A stretch of 64,000 bases of DNA from Tolypeutes matacus (GCA_026826555.1 JAKSZT010053928.1:45371089-45435088); one strand, 5' to 3'. Counted from the first letter of the stretch, positions 10,290 to 22,863 are shown. Notes: a model not told the origin generated them from the sequence alone. Program-made: numbers and translations.

Positions 10290-11275
10290 AGCATGCTAGT
10301 TTCTTTCCCCAAAGAGGATATAAAGTGCCTTTTTGTCCTTGGGTAATATTCATTTTTCTCCTAAGAGATCCATACTTCCCTTTTTAAATTGTTTACCTTA
10401 CATTCTGAGATTAATAACATCTTATATTAGATGATAAGGGAAAGAAAGAGATAAAAAAAATTTTGGTTAACACATATATAAACATTCATATCAAAATAAG
10501 GAGAAAGTCTTCATAACCATTGTAATCCTCAATCATGCAATTGGTCACGTGGTCACAGTTGGTATTTACCTTCTTCCACTACCCATTCCATATTCCCTTT
10601 GCCCTCAGCAAGCACGTGGTTACTTGCCTAGTTAGTGACCAAAATCTTCATTCCTAATGGCCCTGAAGGGTCTGGGCCATTAGGATTCCTGCCTGAATTG
10701 GGTTGTTGAATATAATCCCAGGACATGGGAATACTAAGAGATGCCCCAGACCTTCTGCATTCTGGGCACTACTTCTTATGCCCCTGTGGAATAGCAACCC
10801 AATTTCCCCTTGAGAGTCAGGATCAGTTACCCGATCCGGTACAGTAACTCCTCTTTTTTTGCCTGTTGATTCACTAGCATGAGGAACCCAAAGTGACCAG
10901 ATGGCAGTCTCAATCTCCAGGTCAATGGAATCATTGTTGTTCTGTTAGTGGAAGCATTTCTGCCTTGGAACTAAGAACTCTAGCCCAGCAGAACCTAAAA
11001 TTGAGGAGACAGGAAGGAAACTATTGCTAGCAGATTGCTACAGTTAATAGTGAGAGGCATCACTGGCATTTCTAGCCCTTGATTTCCAGACCTGTGAACC
11101 CGGCCGTAGGAGTAACAGCACCATAAATTTGATGCTGAGTTAGAGCATTACAACCTCCTGGAGGACATTGCCCTAGCCCTACAAGGTTTTGCCCCCTACC
11201 TGGTTCTATCGCTGAGTCTTCCCAAGGTCATCCACTATCCAGTCAATCTAGTACTTTACAATGAGGGGGCACATC

Positions 11276-11587
11276 CTAGGACCAGTGAAATCCATGAATG
11301 TGGGCCCATTGCTGCATGTCATTTGCTGTGACATGAGTTCCTTGGTGAGAAGTGAGGCTGTGTGTAGTACTACAGCAGTGAATAAGGTATTCTGTAAATC
11401 CACGGATGGTAGTTTTGGCAGAAGCATTGCAGGCAGGAAGGCAAGTCCATATCCAGAGAAAGAACAAAGCGCTGTTCCTTCCATAAAGGAAGTGGTCCAA
11501 TGTAATCAATTTTACAGCCAGTCTTCCTGAGGAATGTTGACGTATCAGGGGTTCAATGTTGATCTCTGCTATTGGCAGATTGGGCAC
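11276..11587 (-). pseudogene. ERVL-type integrase fragment
   Basis: A 103-codon minus-strand frame matches the catalytic core region of a retroviral integrase. The core motif reads SHQGTH, so the usual catalytic aspartate after the serine is a histidine, which would disable strand transfer. An overlapping frame (11248-11484) covers the neighbouring upstream part in another phase, showing a frameshift within the domain. In life the enzyme joins proviral DNA to the host chromosome in the nucleus. Here it is a fossil inside the minus-strand pol remnant. Confidence 0.7.
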
Positions 11588-11646
11588 TCAGTAGTGTTAG
11601 GAGGGAGCAGGTACAACAACTTATTCTTCACCTTGGAGGAGATGTC

Positions 11647-12039
11647 TCAATATGCCCCAGACCACTGGACCCCTAGAAATTTCACTAAGATTCTCATGGG
11701 TTTTATTTCCCTTAAACCCTGCCACTCAAATATCATATCAATTGCATAAGATAGTTGCTCGTTAGGTGCAATCGGCATAATATCATCAGTGTAATGGGCC
11801 AGCATGGCGTCCTGAAGAATGGGAAGGTGGTTACAACCCTGTGGACTAGATTGTGGTGTAGGGCTGGAGAGTTGATATAGCACTGTGGTAGAATAGTGAA
11901 GGAGAGGGGCTGGCCTTGTCAACTGAAAGCAAACTCCTGATGGTCTTTTTAATAGGTATAGAGAAAAAGCATTTGCTAATTCAGTAGCTGCATACCACAT
12001 GCCAGGGGATGTGTTGATTTGTTCCAACAATAAAGTCAC
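11647..12039 (-). pseudogene. ERVL-type reverse transcriptase fragment
   Basis: A 130-codon minus-strand frame corresponds to the palm of a retroviral reverse transcriptase. The YTDD catalytic box is visible at about residues 83-86. A LANAF motif is seen at about residues 21-25, preceded by Glu where this motif in retroviral enzymes normally has Asp. The frame between the two motifs is scrambled. The domain would copy viral RNA into DNA. It lies just upstream, in transcription order, of the integrase remnant, as expected for pol. Confidence 0.75.
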
Positions 12040-13340
12040 ATCTGCAACAGCAGCTCAGTTAGAGTTGCTACTTAATTAAATTTAAGATAATCCACTGTCA
12101 TTCTCCAAGCTCCATCTGTCCTCTACACTGGCCAGATAGATTAGTTGTATGGGGCTGTGCTAGTAATCATCACCCCTGCATCGTTCAAGTCCTTGATGCA
12201 ATATCTCTGGAAATATGGTATTGCTTTTAGTTTACTATATGCTTAGGTAGAGGCCATTCTAATGGCTTCCACCTGGCCTTCCCTACTATAATAATGCTTC
12301 ACTTTATAGATTAGGGAACCAATGTGGGGATTCTGCTGAGTTTATCTGTTCCAACTATGCATTCCAGAACTGGAGCTCTAAACACAAGTTCAGGGACCCA
12401 CTGGGCCCTCTGTGACATGCAACTGAACCCAAACTTCATTAATCATCTGACCTTCATAAGCCCCTACTCTGACCGGTGGGCACCATGGCCACTTAAGGTT
12501 TTCAGGAATTAGTGCTCGTTCAGACCAGAGTCCAGTAATTCCTCAAAAGTCATATTATTTCCTCTTCTCTAATGCAAAGTCACCCTTGTAAATGGACGCA
12601 GGTCCTTTGGGGAAGGCTGGGAGGGAGATTAACAGCATAAATCTTTCATATGTACCTTCCTCAGGGACCCACTAACGTTGGGTTAGTGAACTGGTTCAAG
12701 TCTGGGAGTTGATTGAGAGTCTGTACTCTTGGTGATTCAAGTCAAATACCTGTTCACTAGTATTGGAGCTTTTCCACTTATAAAGATAAAGCAAGACTTT
12801 AATAGACAACCTATTTCAGCACGATCAAAAGTGAGTCAGAAGTTTTTGATTACGGCTTTGCCTCTGCTGGCACCACCACTTGTCCCCTGCCTCCCTGGGG
12901 TCCTCTCATCCCTGTTGCTTTTAGGAATCACAGTGTGATCACATTTCACGCTGTAATTCCTGGCCGACAGAGAAGAACCCCCACAGAGCTCTTCAAGGAC
13001 CGTGTTGAGGGAGGGGAAGGAGGGCTTCCTCACAAAGTTATTTATCACAGCCTTGGCGAAAAGTGTGTCCTCTGGACCCTTCTATGGAGATGAGCAGGAC
13101 TTACATGATAAATCCACTGTAGCATTCTAACCTCCCTAGGACTTTGAATATATTCCTTTATAGAATACTGAGGAAGTTTGGCATTTCAACTTCATTTACT
13201 GTAGACCACTTTTAGATACATATTTCAGTTAATCAACCAAGCAAAATGTTAGGGTTATTCCTATCCTTTGAACTAAATCATTAAATACAGAATCTCTGCT
13301 CAGTGAGCCTATATCAATATATTTAGTCTGATCCAAGTTT

Positions 13341-13565
13341 CTGTTTCTTCCATGTGAACTAAGACAGGAGTAGGAGGGCATGGAGTGGAGAAGGAGTGGA
13401 GGAGAAAGTTAGGATAGAGAATTGATAAGATTTAATGACCTCACCAGTTACCATTGACATCTTGATGTAAATTCTGTAGGGGCCCCATGAGACAGGTAAG
13501 GTACAACTCCTACCTAGCAAGGCAGATGTTTTCCCTAAGTAGCTTATGCTTGCTCTGTCAGTTCA
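13341..13565. other. No gene or repeat recognised
   Basis: A purine-rich patch at 13370-13420 is the only local feature. The proviral remnant fades out before it. Confidence 0.35.
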
Positions 13566-13568
13566 TTC

Positions 13569-14007
13569 TTGTTTTTTTTTTTAAAGATTTATTTATTTAT
13601 TTATTTCTCTCTGCCCCCTCCCGCCATTGTTTTGTACTTGCTGTCTGCTTTCTGTGTGTTCTTCTGTGTCTGCTTGTCTTCTCTTTAAGCAGCACTGGGA
13701 ACCGATCCTGGGACCTTCTGGAGTGGGAGAGAGGTGCTCAATCTCTTGCGCCCCCTCAGCTCCCTGGTCTGCTGCATCTCTTATTGTATCTCCTTTATGT
13801 CTCTTTTTGTTGCCTCATCTTGCTGTGCCAGCTCTCCGCTCGTACCAGCACTCTGTGCAAGCTAGCATTCCGTGTGGGCCAGCTCTCCACTTTGGCCAGC
13901 TTGCCGCGCGGGCCATCTTGCCTTCACTAGGAGGCCCCGGGAATTGAACCCTGGACCTCCTATATGGTAGACGGGAGCCCAATAGCTTGAGCCACATCTG
14001 CTTCCCT
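13569..14007 (-). mobile_element. Long DAS-type SINE
   Basis: The left end is T-rich with repeated 'attt', the reverse complement of the A-tail. The right end carries, in reverse complement, a tRNA-like head with A-box-like 'tggctcaagctattggg' and B-box 'gggttcaattcc'. A second tRNA-like unit lies at 13690-13755. Length is about 440 bp, like the copy at 7262-7706. Confidence 0.85.
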
Positions 14008-14579
14008 ATTCTTGGTTTTAAGTATTGATGTTAGCAGATGACAGAATTGGGAAAGGATGCCATCTCTACCTGGATTCTCTCCCTGTTCGTTCCTCTTGTT
14101 TGGAAGAGTATCTCTATCTCCAGCTTCCTCCTCTTTGAATGGGGTACTGCTTATGCAAGGTGTGGGGAGTAGAGAGACTGTAAAGAGCTTGGCACACAGT
14201 AGATGTAATAAATGGTCAGTTTATATTCTTATCACCAGATTTAATCATTGGAGTAAAATCCATTCTTCTTCTTTTTGCTTGGAATACTTTTGAGAGCTTT
14301 TTCGCTTTTGGTTTGTTAATCCACGCCCCCCTCCCCCCTCCGCCCCCATCCAGAGTTTGACTAACCGGGAATTATACCTTTCAGGTGCATAAGCTATCAC
14401 TACAGATAACTATCTGAAAGATCTGAAATCAAAGAGAATCAGAAAATCCTGTTCCTGGACTATCATGGAGTATCCATGACTGGTTTATTTCTATGCATAA
14501 ATTCATGTGAATCCTGCTTGACTAGTGAGTGATTTGCATCATGCACTGACTTTGCTGTTGATCTTTACAATTTGTTCCC
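14008..14579. other. Mostly unrecognised; short MIR end and C-rich run
   Basis: The stretch 14165-14215 resembles the 3' end of a MIR ('gagcttggcacacagtag', 'ataaatggt'). At 14323-14350 long C-runs separated by single bases could give a G-quadruplex on the minus strand. No exon is seen. Confidence 0.4.
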
Positions 14580-14821
14580 TAGAGGGGAGAGGATGTGGCT
14601 CAAGTGGTTGAGTGCCTACCTCCCACATGAGAAGTCCCAGGTTTGGTTCCTGGTGCTTCCTGAAAAAAAAAAAAAAAAAAAAAACAAATAACAAGCATAA
14701 CAAATGAAATAAAACCACCTCAGGGAAGCCAGTGTGGCTCAGTGGTTGAGCGCCCAGCTTCCCACATATGAGGTCCTGGGTTCAATCCCCGGCCTCCAGT
14801 ACACTAAAAGAAAAAAAAAAT
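14580..14821 (+). mobile_element. Dimeric DAS-type SINE
   Basis: The first tRNA-like unit (14584-14663) ends in a run of about 20 A. After an 'acaaataacaagcataac' linker, a second unit (14726-14806) has an exact A-box-like 'tggctcagtggttgag' and a perfect B-box GGTTCAATCC at 14779-14788. The dimer ends in a second A-run. This is the same two-unit form as at 29882-30107. Confidence 0.9.
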
Positions 14822-15039
14822 TTTCCCCAGAGCTTGGTAGAGAAGTTTTCAAATGTCAGCCAATGAAATATGGGATATAGGATTGGAAAGAAGGAGGGGG
14901 AGTTGCAATTTAATGAGTATGGACCATGTACATGATACTTTCTTGCCTTATTTCTCAAAAAATCTTCCAGACAATTTAATTTGTATACATGAACAGGGGG
15001 TGGTAAGAATAACTTGGTTAAGGTCATATAGAAAAAAGT

Positions 15040-15285
15040 ACAGGGTAGTGTGGTGCTTAAAAAGTATGAGTTCTAGAGCTAGACTGTGTTTGAATTCTAG
15101 TCTTCTACTTAATAGCTTTGAGCTTGGGAAATTTATTTTCTCTCTGTCTGCCTTGGTTTCCTTGGTTGACAAATGGGGCTACTATGCCTACTCCCATAGG
15201 TTTTCTGTGAGGATTAGAGGGGTTAATACAGGAAAAGCACTATAGCAGATTCTGGCACACTGTATGTGTGCTCATTTAGTGGTTT
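15040..15285 (+). repeat. MIR SINE
   Basis: The order 'gtgtggtgcttaaaaagtatg', 'tttgaattctagtc', 'gacaaatggggctact', 'gaggattagaggggttaata' and 'ctggcacactgtatg' follows MIR from head to tail in plus orientation. Confidence 0.8.
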
Positions 15286-15304
15286 GCTGTTAAATGTAAT
15301 GTGA

Positions 15305-15420
15305 TTATGTAAGATATCATTGGGGGAAGCTGGGTGAAGGGAACACGGGAACTCTCTGTACTAATTTTACGACTACTTGTGAGTCTTGAACTATTTCAAA
15401 ATAAAAAGTTATAAAAAGCA
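15305..15420 (+). repeat. Old L1 3'UTR end
   Basis: The block 'ggggaagctgggtgaaggg', then 'actctctgtactaatttta' and 'tatttcaaaataaaaagtt', is the classic terminus of old mammalian L1M elements. Confidence 0.8.
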
Positions 15421-16735
15421 AAGCAAAACAAAACAAAATAAAAGCAGGTCCCCTGGCTCCGAAGCCTGCACCAGTCCTTAGGGAGCCATCTCTCTCCATT
15501 ATTAGGGAAAGGATTTCTTAAAATCCCACTGCAGCAGCTGCTTTGGCTTAACGGCCATGAAGTTAATCAATGGGTGAGCCTTTCAGTTTCCAACTGTGCA
15601 TTCATAGAACAGCTTCAGCTCTTGGGAGTAACTAATTAAACCTATAAGGAACTGCAAACCAGAAATGCCAAAATGCTCCAAATTTGAAAGCTGTGAGAAA
15701 TATCGTTATGTCCAGGTTAGTTATGAATGGAGGGTTTTGGCAAAAAATTCTCTGTAGGCTGTGTGTGTTCAGGTTGTGTGTGCACACACAAACCACACAC
15801 TTGTCTTAGAAACCTCAGAGGTTAGCTACTAGTCATGAGTTTATGGCTCAAATATCAGACAAAGTCCCAAATAAGCGCATGGAACATACGCTATAATTTT
15901 GGGTACCAAAGAATGTGAAAGAAACACTAGGAAAATAGCCAGGAATATAATTTTTAAGACATTAGAAAGAATGATGTGTCCAAAACCTCACAGATCAGGT
16001 GATTTTGCCAGTCCACTGAGGCACATGAAGATTTTTAGAGCCAGGAATGAAGAAGAAACAGGAAGTTTTCTGATTCCTTGAACTTGCAGAATTATTAGTC
16101 CTTCAGAGGCACTTGAACCCTAGGCAGAATTTCAGATAAAATATGTTCAGATAAAAGCTTTTAGCAGTCACGACTTGTCCTCATGGACAGTGAGAAGGCC
16201 ATCTCTCAGGAAGGGGGCATGAGTGGTTTGAAAACTATTTATATTATGACAAAATCAATATTTGGAAATCAATCAAAATTTTTTCATAATACAAACTACA
16301 GATAGAAAAGCTGAACAAAATTTCCTTGCCTGGTAGAGATGTGTTAAAGAAAAGACTCTTTTGCACATTGATCATTCTTAGAGTGAGAAAGAAAATTTTC
16401 ATCAAATGGTGGCATAGATTTTTAAAAATATTGCAAAATTCTAGACTATATGGTGTGATGTGTTGTTTGGCCAGCCTCTACCCTCCCACCCTTCACATTG
16501 GCCAAGACAAACCAGATAACTGCTAGATTATTAGCAAAATTTCACTTTGGCATCATGAAGGGAGGGGCTTACAGAGAGAGTTTTCCATGGAGTCTGCAAC
16601 CTCACTAGTCCAAAGAAGCTGAGACCATTGAGTTTCAGAGAATAGCTCAAGGCTGACTTTTTCAACCAGGGTTCCATCAACTATTGACTAAACATCACCT
16701 CTTTTCTCCCCTCTGTGACTTTGCTTGACCAACCT
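15421..16735. other. No gene or repeat recognised
   Basis: I see no exon, RNA gene or named repeat. A short run of 'cacaca' and 'gtgtgt' lies near 15756-15800. Confidence 0.4.
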
Positions 16736-16737
16736 GG

Positions 16738-16930
16738 CTGTTGGATTTTAATCTTGGCTCAACAAATTAATAGCTAAACTATCCTGGGCAAGATATTTAA
16801 TCTCTGTGACCTTCTACTTCCTCATCTATAAAATGAGGATGATGATAAGAGTACTCCTAAGGTGTGGATGAAATGCTAAAATGAGGTAATGCATCTAAGC
16901 ACCCTGCCCTAGTAGGTGCTCAATGATATT
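16738..16930 (+). repeat. MIR SINE
   Basis: The core 'cttcctcatctataaaatgagg' and the tail 'gtaggtgctcaatga' identify a MIR in plus orientation. Confidence 0.85.
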
Positions 16931-19118
16931 AGCTATACTTATTATCATCCTGGGATGGAATCCATTGATCTTCTGCCCTCCCCCATGCTCCCTCTCCCAC
17001 ACTACTCTGTGCATATGTCAATATCCTCAGTCCAATCATGGAATCAGATAATTTCTGGGTCATATTCCAAGTATAAATTTGTTTTATGTGTAGGAAGACA
17101 TAGCATACAGCAAAATAGAATCAGGGTTAGGAAGATCCAGTCATTCAATCCTTAATCCAGGTGTGGGTCAAGATGGAATCTAAGTATACAAGGCTGAATT
17201 CCAGGTGCCCCAATCTGGGGCATGTCTCTGGGCAGGAGGGACAATAGTAAGTTCTAACAACAACTCCTGCTCTTGCCTACTAATTCCCGAAGTTCCAAGT
17301 GCTATCTTTCCCAGGCTCCCTCATGGGGACCCTTCAACAACTCACTTTTACAAAATGGGAGCTTACTCTCCACCTCCCTTCCAGGTAGGATTGCTTCCCT
17401 CTGGTGAGAGCACAACTCGGAACTTCGTCTTGATAACAGACAGTCCACTTGGCTGGCTGATGACCCGTCCCTAGAGCTGATGTGCCTGCTGTCTGCCCAG
17501 CCTGGTGTTCAGTCCTTATGGCTCCCCTCAGTGAGCTCCCCTTGGCTTGATGGACCACCAGCTGAACATTGTGCAAATGCATGGTGGGCTACCAGCGTTT
17601 GAATTTCCAACTTTTCCTCCCTTTTTTGGCATTTTGTTCCTATTTTTATGCTCATTTTTTTTGTATTTTATGTATCTTTTTACACCATCTACAATTCTTT
17701 CCGGAATGAGATGGCATATAAATACATACATATATACATACATAAAATATATACTGATATTTGAGAAAGACATATCAGGCACAAATGTACCCTTCTAGCT
17801 TACTGGTATCTATGAGGGTGAGGGGGAGAGGAAGTGGGAAGGGAAGGGACATTGGAGGAAATTTTTCAAAATATAAAGTCCCATATTCTTTCCAACCTCC
17901 CCTATCCCCACTCTCAGGGACCCAGGTAATATTAGAATATTGGGAGTGGGGGGAGTATATTTTGAAAAATTCCTCCAGTTGCTTCTGATGTAACTCTTTG
18001 TCCCCACCCCCAACCATGGCTTGGAGCCACATCTCCAGGTTTTCTCAGCACTATTTCTGCAATTTGGTCAGAGAGCAACCCATTCTGCCAGATTAGCTCG
18101 TCTCTCCATGGAAATGCCATCCTGGAATTATGATGTAGCGCTATTCTCTTGACTTTAAGAAAGGATAATATAAGTAACAGACAATGGAAGGGTATTTCTG
18201 AATATTTTGCAAAGTTTTGCATGAGGCCAATGTCCATTGTGTGGCCAAATGTCACCAAATAATTAAGATTTCTCTTCACAATTCCTTCCAGTATTCAATG
18301 CTAGAGAAAAATTCGAGTCCCAGGAGAACGTCAATTCTTTTTCTTTTTCTTTGTAAAAGAGAATTACAATGCCTGTCATGCTGTCATTTTTCCCCCATTA
18401 TCTTCCAGGGGATTCTGTTCGATCCAGCAAATAGAGTGCCAGACACATGTTACAAATTGGTTTATAAAGATCAGTGGGGACAGTTCTGGGTTCTGGGACA
18501 CTTATGTCTAGGGGAGGCAGAATAAAATACTGTTCCAGTATAATTATGCTTTCCTTAGATTCTCCTTACAGTCATCTCTTCTTTCTTTCTCAGTAGTTTC
18601 CAAAAAGCTTTGTTCTCTGAAATTTTAACTGCTCTCTTGTGTTTGTGTGTTTGTCTAGTAGAAGACAGACTTATGGAGGATATTTTGCTTGTTTTTGACT
18701 CATTGCCATACTATACCACCTTTGCCCACAGCCCCTTCTCAGAGCATTGTCACCTTCTTGGAGATTTATGTACTCTGTAACCCTGTCTCCGTGGCCACAA
18801 CTGACTGGGCTGGGGGTGAACACCTGACCCAAGCTGAGACAATCAGATTTTTCATTTTGGGAATTTGGAGTTGAAATCCTCAGAAACAGGTGGTTTTGGG
18901 GGCTGAGGCTACCATTATGGAGTGACTATAACAGGCCTCAAGATAGTGGAAAAGTGAGAAGGGGATGTGGTATATAGAGGGAGAAGATGAGGTAAATATC
19001 CAAAGAAAAGCTGAGATAAAAGAGGATGCAGAATGAAGGAGAAATTGAGTATGAGCATAAAAGAGGGTGAGGAAAACAGACAGTAGCTGCCTGATGACTA
19101 TTCTATTTCTGGGAGGTC
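16931..19118. other. No gene recognised; small AT microsatellite
   Basis: Alternating 'tacata' and 'tata' units occur at 17722-17756. A part at 18755-18890 ('gaacacctgacccaagctgagacaatcag') resembles an old repeat whose relatives may lie near 41190-41330 and 51510-51600. No exon is supported. Confidence 0.4.
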
Positions 19119-19357
19119 CAATGCCCCCCCCCCCCTTTTTTTGAGGTACCAGGGCCAGGGAACCAACCTGGGACCTTGTATGTGTAAAGCTGGCACTCAA
19201 GCACTGAGCCACATTGGCTCCCCTGAATTGGTTTTTTCATTTATTTGCCTGTTGTTTGTTATTTGCTTTTTTGTTTTTAGGAGGCACCAGGGATCGAACC
19301 TGGGACTGCCCATGTGGGAGGCAGGTGCTCAATTGCTTGAACCACATCCACATCCCC
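19119..19357 (-). mobile_element. Dimeric DAS-type SINE
   Basis: After a C-run (19122-19134) two minus-strand tRNA-like units follow, 19140-19222 and 19280-19356, separated by a T-rich linker. Reverse complemented B-box motifs ('ggttcgatcc'-like) are visible in the second unit. Confidence 0.88.
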
Positions 19358-19439
19358 CAACGTCCTTTTGCAGTTGGATTCCTGGAGAGTCCTCTACATC
19401 CTTATAGTGAAACCCCATTGTTGCTTCAATTACTTTAAC

Positions 19440-19850
19440 TGAATATTTATTTCTTGTAATTAAATAACACCTGACTGTAGTTAGGGTGGGTTACAAGGTT
19501 GGGAGGGATGGGCGTGTGGCTATAAAACGGCCACAGGCAGGATCCTTGCAGTGATGAAAGTATTCTTTATCTTGATTGTGGAGGTGGGTACATGAACCTA
19601 TGCTTGTGACAAAATTTATAGAACAACACACACACAACACACACACGTAAGTGCAGGTAAAACTGGGAAAATCTGGATAGGTGGATTGTGTCAGTGTCAA
19701 CATCCTGGTTGTGATATTGTGCTATAGTTTTGCACAATAGTTACCACTGAGATAAATAAGGTAAAGATTATATGTGATCTCTCTATATTATTTCTTACAA
19801 CTACGTGGGAGCCTGCAAGTATTTAAAAATAAAATGTATAATAAAAAATT
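19440..19850 (+). repeat. Old L1 3'UTR
   Basis: The blocks 'catcctggttgtgatattg', 'atagttaccactgagataa', 'gtgatctctctatattatt' and the terminal 'atttaaaaataaaatg' follow an L1M 3'UTR in plus orientation. A CA-rich microsatellite lies at 19625-19648. Confidence 0.75.
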
Positions 19851-21068
19851 ACTCCTGGTTAAGGGAGTGATTCAGAACTTAGTGGCTATCTTGTTAAGTC
19901 AGAGATTTTGGATGGTAGATATTTGCTGGCAGTAGCCATGTAATTGTTGTATCTTTGGGTGTGTCAAGGCCTGGCCTGTTCAGAAAAAAGGCTGGGACCT
20001 AAAAAATGTGGTGGTGGTGGAGGTAGGGGCTGGCCTGGGGGTGCAGGCCCAGGCATACAGGCCTAGGATGAGTTGTGCAAATATGTAGAGTATATGGATT
20101 CCAGAATGAGGGAGGGCAAGTGCAAGAGCCATGAGGGGGAACATTCTTGGCATGTTCTAAAAACAGCTAGAAGGCCAGTGTGGCATGAGTGAAGTGAAAG
20201 GGGACAAGGAGGTAAGAAATGATACCCTTATGGAATCATTTCCCAAGCCACATTTCTCCTGAGATTTGCCCATTGGATTTGGTGATGTGGTGACCTTGAG
20301 AAGAGTGGAGTGGGAAGGTTGAAGCCTGACTTGGAGGAGTTTTGCAGCAAGGAAGCATTGACAAATGGAATGATAACTGGAGGGAGATGTGGGCTCAAGA
20401 GAGACTTTGTTTCTAGTTGGGAGATATTACAGAATGTTTGTATTATGATGTAAACGTTCTAGTAGAGGGGGAAATCTGATGATGCAGAAGGGAGAGGAGA
20501 CAATTACAGAACTGAAGACCTTGAGAAAGAAGTGAGAGATGGGATCCAGGGCAAAAAGGGAAGGGTTGGCCTTACATTGCAGGGAAGAGTAAGGCAGAGT
20601 TGTGGATAATGATGTGGTTATTTGGGGAGATTTGGTGAAGAGCATATAAAAAGCTCTCTTCTGATGACTTCTACTCAGTGAAATGAAAGGCAAGGTCTTC
20701 AGCAGAGTTGGAATGTGAAGAGAGAAGGAGTGAATGGCTCTTGATGGGAGTGGGAGAGTGACCACTGACCCATCTGAAGTTTCTTGTGTTGCTGTTGAAT
20801 TTAAACTGAGACAAGCCAACCCAGCTGTACACCTTTTCTCTGGCCACTTTCAGTCATGTGGGTGTGTGCACAGGCAGAAAGTTGGAGCTAACTAGGATTG
20901 GGTTTTCTGCCAGGTGAGTATGACAGAAGAAGAGATAAACAAAAGATTTGATTGTGTCTGCAAAGGAATGGTTACATATTGAACCATGGAATCTAATGGG
21001 GAGGTTAGGAGATGAGTGGCGTGTTGGACACTGAAATGTTGGCAGGTTATAAAGATCCTCATGTGGTC
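19851..21068. other. Old dispersed repeat-like DNA, host of copy A
   Basis: The part 20090-20200 ('agggcaagtgcaagagcc', 'acagctagaaggccagtgtgg') resembles a widespread ancient eutherian repeat that I cannot name. The rest is purine-rich plus-strand DNA whose reverse complement leaves a 130-codon frame open (20427-20819) through compositional bias. Confidence 0.4.
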
Positions 21069-21083
21069 TAAAAATCATTAGTT
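21069..21083 (+). repeat. Left target-site duplication of copy A
   Basis: 'taaaaatcattagtt' here matches 'taaaaatcactagtg' at 22873-22887 with two differences, one of them the terminal base. The pair brackets the 1.8-kb retroposon. Confidence 0.7.
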
Positions 21084-22832
21084 AAAAAAAATTTTTTTTA
21101 ATTAAAAAAAATATTTTTCATTATTTTTTAATATCCCAATTTTATTTTATTTTTAGTTTTCTCTAAGATTTTATGTATTTTATTTCTTATATTTAAACCT
21201 ACCAATATTATTTCATTTTCCTATTAATTGTATTTGGCTATTTTTGAAGAAGCTTTAGATCACAGAAGGGTTACAACTGGGGCAGGGGAGGATCATTGGT
21301 GTGAGGTGTCAGTAATGGGGGATATATGGGAGGAAGTTCACCTGAACATACATATAAGGTGTATAAATGTGTTCAAATGTTCACGGGGCATTGTCACAGT
21401 GGGTGGAGATTCACACAATAACAGAGAATATTGAATTCCTATCCTGGAGAGCTCTGTCATGTTCTCTAATGGAGCAGCAACTGTCCCCCAAGTGCAGGGG
21501 CAATGACTGGCAAAGGAGGATGGTCCATTGATGGGCCCTTGATATTGATTACTATGCTTGTGAGCCTTTGCTTTTGAAATGGAAACTTAGCCTAGTATTG
21601 TGGGGTGCCTAAGAGTTGCCTACTGAGAGCCTCCTTGTTGCTCAAATGTGGCCTCTCTTTACACTAAACTCAGCATATAAATGCATTATCTTCCCCGCAG
21701 CATGGGACATGACTCCCAGGGTTGAGCCACACTGGTACCAAGGGATTACTACCAAGCACCAACTAGCAATGCAACTGGAAAAAGGCCTTAAATAAAAGGG
21801 GGAAAAGGTAAATACAAGTGAGTTTATATGGCTAAAAGACTTCGAAGTGAGTCAGGAGGTCATTCCAGAAGTAACGCTTATGCACATCTCATAGGATCTC
21901 ATAGACTGCCAAAGAGGATATTACCCCAAATAGTGGGACTCCTGAGGTCTCCTGAGAAACCCAGGTCCTATGGTCAGGGAAGATAGCTCCGGAGTTTGGT
22001 GCCTTGACAGTAGGCCCTACTTTGGAGTTTGTGCTCCTGAGAGTGACAGAGTTGGACTCAGTTATGGCTTTTGTACACATGGCTTGTCTGTCCTTTCTAT
22101 TTGAACCTATACTTGGTGCTGGAGATGGTAGGTGTACATCCAAGAGACTTGAATCTTTGGGCTGTCCATGTGCCAGCTGGGCCCTGAGCCTCAGTGGAGT
22201 TGCAACACCTACTCTCCAGTTCACTGGACTCATGTAGGGCAACTAGCAAGGAGATGAGGATTGACAACCACCATACCAAGAAAATGAGAGAGCATACAAC
22301 TGCAAGCAAGAGAGGCCCACCCATCAGCTGTACGTGATCGAAGCCCTCTTTCAATTAGAGGTGGGTAGACATCACCATGCCAGAATCCTCAGGATTGGGG
22401 AATGAAATATGGACTGGAGTGGACTTACTGGTATTCTACTATAGACTTAATGTGATTCTAGCAATGGAAGAAATTACAACATTGATCTGGAGACAGTGGC
22501 CACTGGAGGCTCTGGGGGCAGGGAGAGGGAAAAACAGGTGTAATATGGGGGCTTTTTCAGGACTTGGGAATTGTCCTGAATGACATTGCAATGACAGGTA
22601 TAGACCATTTTATATCTTCCCATAACCTGCAGAATTGTGTGGGAGAGAGTGTAATCTACAATGTGAACTATGGTCCATGCTCAGTGGCAAAGCCCCAGGA
22701 TGCATTTATCAATTGCAATGAATGTACCACACTGATGAAGGATGTTGTTTATGTGGGAGGGTGTGGGAGTGGGGCATAGGGGAATCCCTATATTTTTTGT
22801 GTAACATTTATGTAATCTAAGTATCTTCAAAA

Positions 22833-22863
<31 letters not shown>

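Larger units (their letters stand above)
10290..13340 (-). mobile_element. Decayed ERVL-type endogenous retrovirus interior
   Basis: The minus strand carries old retroviral pol sequence with the order expected for an ERVL provirus: reverse transcriptase at higher coordinates, integrase at lower coordinates. Confidence is highest for 11240-12560. The flanks to 10290 and 13340 are assigned from general character and position only. Frameshifts and stops occur throughout and I see no intact open frame for a full protein. No paired LTRs were identified. Confidence 0.7.

Noticed and set aside
14726..14806. tRNA-like A and B boxes as true tRNA genes
   Set aside because: They belong to DAS SINEs with A-tails and no cloverleaf with a clear anticodon arm was found.
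19622..19650. CA and TG runs as regulatory DNA
   Set aside because: They are ordinary microsatellites in an L1 3'UTR.
20427..20819. 130-codon serine-rich minus-strand frame
   Set aside because: It is the reverse complement of purine-rich DNA, which lacks stop codons by composition.
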